From a bacterium (GTDB lineage Bacteria > Vulcanimicrobiota > Xenobia > Xenobiales > Xenobiaceae), in the NCBI GenBank assembly GCA_017444165.1, contig JAFSXH010000298.1, positions 1 to 7,029 on the forward strand: a stretch of 7,029 nucleotides of DNA, in the 5' to 3' direction. Positions 1 through 5,544 of this stretch are shown here, in pieces (position 1 is the stretch's first letter; each line of letters starts with the position of its first letter). A model generated the notes under the pieces. That model saw nothing but the letters and a program-made list of their open reading frames with translations, did not search any database and was not told the origin of the DNA. The translations under genes were made by a program, and so were the position numbers.

Positions 1-151
1 CTTCAGAGAACTCCTCTTTGCCAGCACCGCAGAGAGGACAGGTGTAGTCTTCAGGAAGATCAGCGAACTTTGTGCCTGGGGCTATGCCATTGTCAGGATC
101 ACCTTTTTCTTCATCATATTCAAAACCGCAAAGATTGCACACGTATTTCAT
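1..151 (-). CDS. Rubredoxin, 3' end cut by the window edge
   Basis: Rubredoxin is a small cytoplasmic electron carrier with one iron held by four cysteines; it typically serves oxygen or peroxide reduction in anaerobes. Fifty residues are visible, beginning MKYVCNLCGFEYDEEKG. The iron ligands are C5, C8 (CNLCG) and C38, C41 (CPLCGAGKEEF), with the usual 29-residue gap, and the family PGT-F-LP core (PGTKFADLPEDY) is present. The residue before the second knuckle is Tyr36 where Trp is common. Family members are about 52-55 residues, so only the last few residues are missing. A GGAG ribosome site (161-164 on the complement) lies nine bases before the ATG and supports the start. It follows the vWA gene by 35 bases on the same strand with no visible terminator, so the two are probably co-transcribed. 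Its electron donor and acceptor cannot be told from this window. Confidence 0.95.
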   Translation of the reverse strand, partial: MKYVCNLCGFEYDEEKGDPDNGIAPGTKFADLPEDYTCPLCGAGKEEFSE

Positions 152-186
152 ATTTTTTGCTCCATTAAAAATATTTGTTTGTTGGG

Positions 187-732
187 TTAGCTGTTTAATC
201 TTCTGGGAAGAACCTTAATCTCTTTTATGTCTTTCACATCCTCAGGGACGGTAGCGAACTCAGTCAAAACCGATCTGTCAGCTTGATCTGTGACTGCAAA
301 GGCTAGACGGATACAGACTTTGTATATAGGAAGAGATCTCAGAACTGACAGAGATTTCTTATAATCATCGGTAGGATGACCATCAGATATGAGGACTAAG
401 ATAGGTGGAATATTCTCTTTGGTTAAATTTTTTAACTGATCGCAGATAGCATCGAAAGCTTTGCCTAACTCACAATTTCCGCCAGCAAAGAGCATACCCG
501 CTCTAAATCTGTCGATTCCTATGGAAGTGGGAGAAACGAAAGATACTCCAGAAGAGAAGCGCAAGATCCTGGCTGACATATTCATTTTGGGATATTTTTT
601 ATTCTTCTCTTGGAGATCTGGAACTACAGAATTTATAGCATCAGTTATCTCGTTCATGTGACTATTCATAGCGTCAGAACAGTCAACCATAAATATTACT
701 TGTAGTCCTCTATTTTGTAAAAACGAATCCAT
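187..732 (-). CDS. TerY-like von Willebrand factor A domain protein with degenerate MIDAS
   Basis: The whole 181-residue protein is a single vWA domain, without signal peptide or membrane segment, so it is probably cytosolic. The Rossmann-like order is visible: a beta strand QVIFMVD (11-17), the first metal-site segment D17-C-S19-D-A21, an FSSG strand-loop (59-62), a glycine loop AGGNCELG (83-90), and a strand ILVLISDGHPTDD (111-123) carrying the last metal aspartate, D117. The pattern resembles the TerY/YegL group, which is often found beside phosphatases and kinases in tellurite-type stress clusters. The metal-ion-dependent adhesion site is damaged: the second serine of DxSxS is Ala21, and the usual threonine of the glycine loop aligns with Cys87. 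An AAAGGGG sequence (745-751, complement) is the likely ribosome site, with a rather long 12-base spacing. It probably leads an operon with rubredoxin. Partner and role are unknown; the fold assignment is firm, the TerY-group label less so. Confidence 0.85.
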   Translation of the reverse strand: MDSFLQNRGLQVIFMVDCSDAMNSHMNEITDAINSVVPDLQEKNKKYPKMNMSARILRFSSGVSFVSPTSIGIDRFRAGMLFAGGNCELGKAFDAICDQLKNLTKENIPPILVLISDGHPTDDYKKSLSVLRSLPIYKVCIRLAFAVTDQADRSVLTEFATVPEDVKDIKEIKVLPRRLNS

Positions 733-808
733 GATATTTAAACACCCCTTTGATGGTCACTTTGTCACTCGCTAGCAACTGACGCCGTAAGCTGTAAACT
801 CATTCTTA

Positions 809-837
809 CTTACAGGGATTGCTCCTTCACTTCACAA
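809..837 (-). promoter_or_regulatory. Candidate sigma70-like promoter for the vWA-rubredoxin pair
   Basis: Reading the complement, TTGTGA (832-837) and TGTAAG (809-814) are separated by 17 bases, each matching four of six consensus positions. It lies in the 138-base gap between the divergent vWA and membrane-protein genes, which must hold the promoters for both. Two nearby direct copies of GTCACT (756-761, 764-769) and two copies of the palindrome GCTAGC (771-776, 839-844) could be operator parts, but this is speculative. I found no convincing -35/-10 pair for the rightward gene. Confidence 0.2.
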
Positions 838-870
838 AGCTAGCCAGAGATAATCATAGAGGTTGAAACT

Positions 871-1209
871 ATGCTTAAACGTTTGAAAGATTGGCTCTCT
901 TTACATTTAGGAGAATTATCCCGCGGTTTATCTTTGGGACTTATAGGAGCGGTTCTCTTTCTCTTCTTCTCCTGGACTCCGCCGCCTCGGCCGCGAATAG
1001 GGGAGAAGCAATCCACTGTAATTTCTCAATATGGTGCACCAGATAAGATAATTCGCACCGAGCAGAGTCCTACAGCTATGAAGCATTTTCCCTTCGTCTA
1101 CCTTTACTATCGCAGCGGTTTTTTAAAGAGCAATATCACTGTCATAACTGTAGACCCCATCGGTGACCGGGTAATAAACGTCACCCAAGACAAGGATTCT
1201 GGATACTGA
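871..1209 (+). CDS. Small single-pass membrane protein of unknown function
   Basis: I do not recognise this 112-residue protein. The N-terminus is basic (K3, R4, K6) and is followed by one hydrophobic segment at about residues 18-35 (GLSLGLIGAVLFLFFSW). This predicts an uncleaved inner-membrane anchor with the remainder outside the cytoplasm. A proline-rich hinge (TPPPRPR, 36-42) leads to a compact domain of about 70 residues. Its opening, GEKQSTVISQYGAPDKI (44-60), resembles the start of BamE/SmpA-OmlA-like domains, where a helix runs into a G-x-P turn, and it ends in alternating strands (ITVITVDPIGDRVINVTQD). The likeness is weak and based on pattern only. AGAGG (858-862) sits eight bases before the ATG and fixes the start. 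The gene diverges from the vWA gene and ends six bases from the metG stop, tail to tail. It appears monocistronic. Confidence 0.75.
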   Translation: MLKRLKDWLSLHLGELSRGLSLGLIGAVLFLFFSWTPPPRPRIGEKQSTVISQYGAPDKIIRTEQSPTAMKHFPFVYLYYRSGFLKSNITVITVDPIGDRVINVTQDKDSGY

Positions 1210-1215
1210 GAATTG

Positions 1216-2877
1216 TTACTTCCCTAACTTAGCCCTTTCAGTCTCAACGATAGACGGATCTAGCTTCTTGAAAAGAGGGGACGCTGGGGATAATTGATGG
1301 CCTTCTTCTATGACGGGAAGAATCCACTTCACTTCCTCAGGAGTGCCAGGGAGGTTTAGAAGCTCATGTAACTTGGAGCTGGTAGTAGGTAAGAAGGGAT
1401 GGAGCATGACTCGCAGGCAGGCGATCAATTGTACCATTGTAGCCATTATCGTGCCTGTGCGCTCTCTGTCGACCTTTATCTCTTTCCAGGGGGCCTGAGC
1501 GTCGAAGTAACGGTTGCCCGCTCTGGCTAATTCCATGGCTTCGGCTAGCCCTTGCTTGAATTGACAATTCTCCAGACACTTAGCTACTTTATCAAAAGTT
1601 TGATGAGCCAAATTGAGGAGTTCTATGTCTTCTTCGGTCTTATCAGCGTGGGGAACTTTGCCCTCGAAGTGCTTGTGGATAAACGATATAGAGCGATTGA
1701 CTAAGTTGCCCCACCAGCCAACTAACTCATCGTTGTTGCGGCGCAAAAAGTCCGCCCAGGAGAAGTCACTGTCTGAATTTTCAGGAGCGGTAACGGTCAA
1801 GGCGTAGCGCAAAGGATCGGGATCGTAATTATCCAGATAATCATTGACCCAAACGGCCCAATTATTGGAAGTGGAGAGCTTGCGCCCTTCTAAGTTTAAA
1901 AACTCGTTGGCGGGGATGTCAGTGGGCAGGTTGAGTCCACCGAGGCCCATCAAAACCGCTGGCCAACGGATAGAGTGGAAAGGTATATTGTCTTTACCTA
2001 TGAAGTAGTATGTTTTAGCTTTATCGTTTTGCCACCACTCTTTCCAAAGGTCTGGCTGGCCTTGTTCTTTAGCCCAGAGCATACTGGCCGAAAGATAACC
2101 TATGACCGCTTCCCACCAGACGTAGATTCTCTTTTTTTCGTAACCCTCTATAGGGACGGGAATACCCCACTCCATATCGCGGGTTATGGCTGAGTCTCTC
2201 AAACCTTCATGCAGATAATTAGTCGTGAAGTTCATTACGTTAGGGCGGAAGTTTTTCTTCTCTTTTAGCCAGTTGGTTATCTGATCGTTGAAGGCTGACC
2301 ATTTGAAGAAGAAGTGATCCGTCTCTTTGACGATGGGTTTAGCTCCGCATAATTTGCAATGTGGTTCGATGAGCTCCTTAGCATCGAAGGTACGTCCGCA
2401 AGCATCACACTGATCGCCTCTAGCTTTTTCTGCTCCACAGTGAGGACACTTGCCTTCAACGTATCGATCAGGCAAGAAGACCTCTTCTGCAGGGCAATAA
2501 AGTTGCTCTTGGGTCTGAAGGTAGATGTAACCCTTTTTGTAAAGATCGAGGAAGATATTTTGGACTACTTCCTGATGATTTTTTGTGTGTGTTCCAGTGA
2601 ATAGTTCCCATTGAATATTCAATTTTTTGAAAGTATCGACGATAATGTTGTGGTATCTAGTTGATACTTCTTCTGGAGTTATACCTTCGCGATTGGCCGT
2701 TATGGTGATGGGTGTACCGTGCTCGTCTGTGCCTGAAACCATAAGAACCTTATTCCCGCGCATACGGTGGTAACGAGCAAATTGATCGGCTGGTAAGTAA
2801 CAGCCCGCAGCATGTCCTAGATGCAACGGACCATTGGCGTAAGGCCAAGCCACACCTACAAAAATGTGATCTGCCAT
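1216..2877 (-). CDS. metG: Methionyl-tRNA synthetase
   Basis: This cytoplasmic class I synthetase charges tRNA-Met using methionine and ATP. The 553-residue sequence shows the HIGH-type motif HLGH (19-22), the conserved VSGTDEHGTP segment (47-56), YFIGKDNIPFHS (291-302) and the KMSKS-type loop KLSTS (333-337). The zinc-knuckle insertion spans about 128-177, with CPHC (144/147), CDAC (157/160) and CKLC (174/177). In two-zinc relatives the first pair is CPxC; here it reads C128-P-A-E131, so one expected ligand is Glu. After the WW-rich anticodon-binding helical domain the protein stops at about residue 553. It therefore lacks the C-terminal EMAPII/Trbp111-like dimerisation domain found in the 677-residue E. 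coli enzyme, a common variation. A strong GGAGGA site (2881-2886, complement) precedes the ATG with a short gap. The gene diverges from the operon at 2992 and converges on the small membrane-protein gene. Confidence 0.98.
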   Translation of the reverse strand: MADHIFVGVAWPYANGPLHLGHAAGCYLPADQFARYHRMRGNKVLMVSGTDEHGTPITITANREGITPEEVSTRYHNIIVDTFKKLNIQWELFTGTHTKNHQEVVQNIFLDLYKKGYIYLQTQEQLYCPAEEVFLPDRYVEGKCPHCGAEKARGDQCDACGRTFDAKELIEPHCKLCGAKPIVKETDHFFFKWSAFNDQITNWLKEKKNFRPNVMNFTTNYLHEGLRDSAITRDMEWGIPVPIEGYEKKRIYVWWEAVIGYLSASMLWAKEQGQPDLWKEWWQNDKAKTYYFIGKDNIPFHSIRWPAVLMGLGGLNLPTDIPANEFLNLEGRKLSTSNNWAVWVNDYLDNYDPDPLRYALTVTAPENSDSDFSWADFLRRNNDELVGWWGNLVNRSISFIHKHFEGKVPHADKTEEDIELLNLAHQTFDKVAKCLENCQFKQGLAEAMELARAGNRYFDAQAPWKEIKVDRERTGTIMATMVQLIACLRVMLHPFLPTTSSKLHELLNLPGTPEEVKWILPVIEEGHQLSPASPLFKKLDPSIVETERAKLGK

Positions 2878-2934
2878 AAATCCTCCAGAAATTAAAATGA
2901 AAGATGAGGCGGCCTGGTTCGTTGATATATTGTG

Positions 2935-2960
2935 CCTGTCCTGCCCTGTGTTTAAGCAGG
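2935..2960. repeat. CCTGY tandem repeats and a short inverted repeat in the metG divergent gap
   Basis: Three consecutive five-base units, CCTGT-CCTGC-CCTGT (2935-2949), are followed by GCAGG at 2956-2960. The middle unit CCTGC (2940-2944) pairs with GCAGG as a five-base inverted repeat with an 11-base loop. The array sits in the 114-base space between the divergent metG and operon start codons, just before the candidate -10 box at 2962. A regulator site is possible. The arms are short enough to be chance, and no T-run follows, so it is not a terminator. Confidence 0.25.
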
Positions 2961-2961
2961 T

Positions 2962-2967
2962 TAGAAT
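2962..2967 (+). promoter_or_regulatory. Candidate -10 box for the pseudo-helicase/phosphatase operon
   Basis: TAGAAT matches five of six positions of the sigma70 -10 consensus and lies 24 bases before the ATG at 2992. No good -35 hexamer is present 16-18 bases upstream (TCCTGC occupies that place), and there is no extended -10 TG. If real, the promoter would be weak or activator-dependent and the leader very short. Confidence 0.25.
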
Positions 2968-2991
2968 TAAAAAACGTAAAAAGACTCAAAT

Positions 2992-5544
2992 ATGGGATTG
3001 CTTGAAATTGTATCAGAGAAAGAGACCTCCTGCATAGGTTGTGGAAGGCGCATTCGCGTTGGCGATATTGCTTATAATGATGATGAATTTAACGAGATCT
3101 GGTGTAAACGATGCTACGATGAGACCGTAGCTGAGATAGAAGCTGAGGAAGCTGAAGAGGCAAGGCTATATGAGCAGGAAGAACCTGACAGTGCCTTTTC
3201 TGGTGATTCAGAGGAAGAGAGAGATACGGATCAGGAGTTCGCTGACTATTTTGGCACAGATGAAGAGGTCGAGGAACAGAAGCCTGCGCCTTCTCCATCT
3301 CCAGTTGCAACCTCTGCTCCAAAACCGACTGTTGCTCCAGGACCGACTGTTGCCCTCAAACAGACAGTTGCTCCAAAAACTTCATCTCCTCAATCTTCTC
3401 CCCAAGCGCAGAGTAAGCCAAGTTATCAGCCTGCAGATAGGGGTAGACAGAGTGCTGGTTACACTTTGGGTAAGTCGCAAGTTACTCAGGATGATTTAGA
3501 AAACTATCCTCCTTTGGGTGGTGGTGTTTCTGTCTCATTTACAAAAAAAGAAGAGCCTAAAGAGGTTGAACCAGCTAGAGAGTCTTACAGGGTAGAATCT
3601 GAACCAGAGCCTGAGCCAGTTGTTGTTAAGCGTCGTAAATATGATCCTGATGGATTGCAGGATCTCTGGGAGAGGTATCACCTTTATATGGCGGCTAATT
3701 TGAAAGCCGACATGGTGGAAGGTTTGGCGAATATTTCCAGCAATCGCTGGACTTGTGTGGCTGGAACTATAGAGAATGTGATTGCTCAGGGTGAACCTAT
3801 TTTGAATATGGGAGCCGATACAGAGTCTTTGTTAGCTCGTAAGACTGCTGATCAGACTCTAGTCTATGGTTGGCCTTTAGTGGTTATAGATACGAATACT
3901 GGCCTAAATGTGGCTCCGTTGCTAGTTGTAGATATTGCTCAGCCGCCTTATCATGGACCAAATGCCAGAGTTCTCAGTGAGCCTGTTATAAATCCAGCTA
4001 TTTTGAGGGCTATCTGGTCACACAGTGGGGATATAGATTTCCTCCGTTCTACGGTGGGTGACAGTTTGCCGCGTGGGGCTGTGGCCATAACTAAATTCGT
4101 TCATCAAATTTGCGGTATTATGGGTTTAGAGGCTCATGATATAGATCCTTTGAAACTAGTGCGGGAATTACCTACGGAACCAGGTGTCTTTAACAGTGCT
4201 GTTTTAATGTTGACCAGTACTTCCAAGTATGCCAATGATGTCGTGGAAGAGATAGAAGAAGTAGCTTCTAGAGATGATTGGCGTGAAGTGGGAACAGCTT
4301 GTCTATTTGGTATTGATCTGCCAGACATTGAGGGCAGGGATACTATGCCTGTTATGCCCTGGTCAGCGGAGATTGCTTTTGAAGATCTCTTACAGTTGGT
4401 GCGCAGTAAACCAGTAAATTCTTTTACCATGGCTAACAGAGACAATGTAGATCAGATTATCGTCTCGGCTTGCGCTAACGCTTGGATAGACAATGAGTCG
4501 TTTTTAGTTGTCTCGGACAATGAGAAAAAATTGGATGAGTTGGTTAAACTAGCTAGTGATGTACACGAGGGACTCTTGATTAGAGCCTGTGTAGAAGAGG
4601 ATCTGGCGCGCAATCCTAAACGTCGTTGTCGAAGTCTGTCGAGTTTGGCTAAAGTTCTTTTAGATGAACAACAGGCGGCAAGTTCTTCCATTCGTCAGAT
4701 CGTGGAGAAGTCGTATAAAGAGCTAGAAGAGATTGAGGCTCGTCGCAAAGAGTCTATTGAGGGAGCGGCTTATCGCAAAAAGTGGAGTGATAAGAAGATC
4801 CATATGGAGAAAGCTCGTCTAGAGGTGGCTAAACGCATTTGGTTGCACGGTCTTTACCCCAAAGGGACTGATCCTATGGCTATAGGTACTGAGGCTAAGG
4901 CTCTAGAGAACGTCAGTATGTTCAAAGCTATGCGCATCAATATGTTCATGAAAAAGATTGGAGTCAACAAACCTGAGGCTACTTTGGCTGATGTTATAGA
5001 GTGGTGTAATCTTTCCTTGCATATTAAGCAAGCCGATGCTGAAGTGGCGAAGTATAATGATCCTGATAAGTACAATGTTGGAGCTATAAATTATCGTTGG
5101 GCGGCTAGTTGTATAAGTGCCGTCTCGGCTAGCGTCTCTGGTGCTTTGCCAGGTTGTTCGCGCACTCTGTCCTCTTTAATGGAAGCTACAGAGAGAAATG
5201 ATTTTACTAAGAAGACAGTGACATCTCTGATCCCCCATTTGAGGGCTTGGGCTTGTGATTATTACAGTGTAAACAAGTTCTTCGAACTCAGTCCAGGCAT
5301 GTTTGATGTGGTAGTATTAGACAATGCTCATCATGTAAATTTGTCTTGGGCTTTGCCAGTAATTTATAGAGCCAAACGTCTAGTTATTATCGGTGATCCC
5401 AGTGGTGTGCCTCCTAGTGTCTTCTTGGACAATGTGCAAATGAATCGCATTGCAGAGAGGTTCAGTTTTGATCGCGGTGAGTTGGCTGGCAGGGGCTTAG
5501 AGTACGGCAGTAGCAACGCCTGTAAGGCCTTTGAAAATGCTTGA
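2992..5544 (+). CDS. Zinc-knuckle protein with an inactivated, half-length SF1 (DNA2/NAM7-type) helicase domain
   Basis: This is an 850-residue, probably cytosolic protein. Residues 14-41 hold a CIGC...CKRC zinc knuckle (C14, C17, C38, C41). Residues 45-100 are strongly acidic, and 100-215 are Pro/Ser/Glu-rich and probably disordered. From about 217 it follows the order of bacterial superfamily 1 helicases: an N-terminal region (PLVV, APLLVVDI, INPAIL at 295-338), the first RecA domain (about 475 on), a charged coiled-coil insertion (about 557-620), then motifs II and III. The catalytic motifs are lost. The Walker A position reads MANRDNVDQIIV (480-491) instead of a GPPGTGKS/T-like loop, although the flanks (ACANAW, FLVVSDNEKKLDEL) are family-like. 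Motif II is LDNAHH (776-781) for DEASQ, and motif III is GDPSGV (801-806) for GDPxQL. The protein ends about 45 residues later, before the second RecA domain. ATP hydrolysis and unwinding are therefore unlikely; a scaffold or nucleic-acid-binding role is inferred. An in-frame stop at 2977 fixes the ATG, which has no clear Shine-Dalgarno. It is translationally coupled to the phosphatase gene. Confidence 0.8.
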   Translation: MGLLEIVSEKETSCIGCGRRIRVGDIAYNDDEFNEIWCKRCYDETVAEIEAEEAEEARLYEQEEPDSAFSGDSEEERDTDQEFADYFGTDEEVEEQKPAPSPSPVATSAPKPTVAPGPTVALKQTVAPKTSSPQSSPQAQSKPSYQPADRGRQSAGYTLGKSQVTQDDLENYPPLGGGVSVSFTKKEEPKEVEPARESYRVESEPEPEPVVVKRRKYDPDGLQDLWERYHLYMAANLKADMVEGLANISSNRWTCVAGTIENVIAQGEPILNMGADTESLLARKTADQTLVYGWPLVVIDTNTGLNVAPLLVVDIAQPPYHGPNARVLSEPVINPAILRAIWSHSGDIDFLRSTVGDSLPRGAVAITKFVHQICGIMGLEAHDIDPLKLVRELPTEPGVFNSAVLMLTSTSKYANDVVEEIEEVASRDDWREVGTACLFGIDLPDIEGRDTMPVMPWSAEIAFEDLLQLVRSKPVNSFTMANRDNVDQIIVSACANAWIDNESFLVVSDNEKKLDELVKLASDVHEGLLIRACVEEDLARNPKRRCRSLSSLAKVLLDEQQAASSSIRQIVEKSYKELEEIEARRKESIEGAAYRKKWSDKKIHMEKARLEVAKRIWLHGLYPKGTDPMAIGTEAKALENVSMFKAMRINMFMKKIGVNKPEATLADVIEWCNLSLHIKQADAEVAKYNDPDKYNVGAINYRWAASCISAVSASVSGALPGCSRTLSSLMEATERNDFTKKTVTSLIPHLRAWACDYYSVNKFFELSPGMFDVVVLDNAHHVNLSWALPVIYRAKRLVIIGDPSGVPPSVFLDNVQMNRIAERFSFDRGELAGRGLEYGSSNACKAFENA
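3322..3375 (+). repeat. Three 18-base in-frame repeats coding for (K/G)(P/Q)TVA(P/L)
   Basis: Three adjacent 18-base units at 3322-3339, 3340-3357 and 3358-3375 encode KPTVAP, GPTVAL and KQTVAP in the disordered linker of the pseudo-helicase protein (residues 111-128). The copies differ at several bases, so the expansion is not recent. They probably lengthen a flexible tether between the zinc knuckle and the helicase-like core. Confidence 0.7.
5524..5527 (+). promoter_or_regulatory. Ribosome binding site deciding the phosphatase start
   Basis: AAGG lies nine bases before the ATG at 5537 but only three before an in-frame TTG at 5531. The spacing favours the ATG. The site is inside the last codons of the upstream gene, and the ATG overlaps that gene's stop (5542-5544), so translation of the two proteins is probably coupled. 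Confidence 0.6.

Noticed and set aside
187..732. vWA protein as a Ro60-like RNA-binding partner of RtcB
   Set aside because: Ro60 proteins are sometimes encoded near rtcB and contain a vWA domain, but this protein has no TROVE domain and is 5.6 kb away from rtcB, so the link is not supported.
771..844. Paired GCTAGC palindromes as an attachment site or mobile-element boundary
   Set aside because: Six-base palindromes occur often by chance, and no transposase or integrase gene is present.
1207..1246. Hairpin TGAGA/TCTCA at the convergent ends of the membrane-protein gene and metG
   Set aside because: The arms are only five bases, the loop is about 30 bases and there is no T-run, so it does not support a terminator.
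2750..2989. Minus-strand ORF upstream of and overlapping metG
   Set aside because: It runs out of frame through the conserved N-terminus of metG and the promoter gap, with no family likeness.
3170..3499. Second-frame ORF of 109 codons inside the pseudo-helicase linker
   Set aside because: It is a leucine/glutamine/arginine-rich shadow produced by the proline/serine/glutamate-rich linker in another frame, and has no ribosome site.
5531..5536. TTG at 5531 as the phosphatase start
   Set aside because: It is only three bases from the AAGG site, while the ATG at 5537 has a nine-base spacing and a stronger start codon. The difference is two residues.
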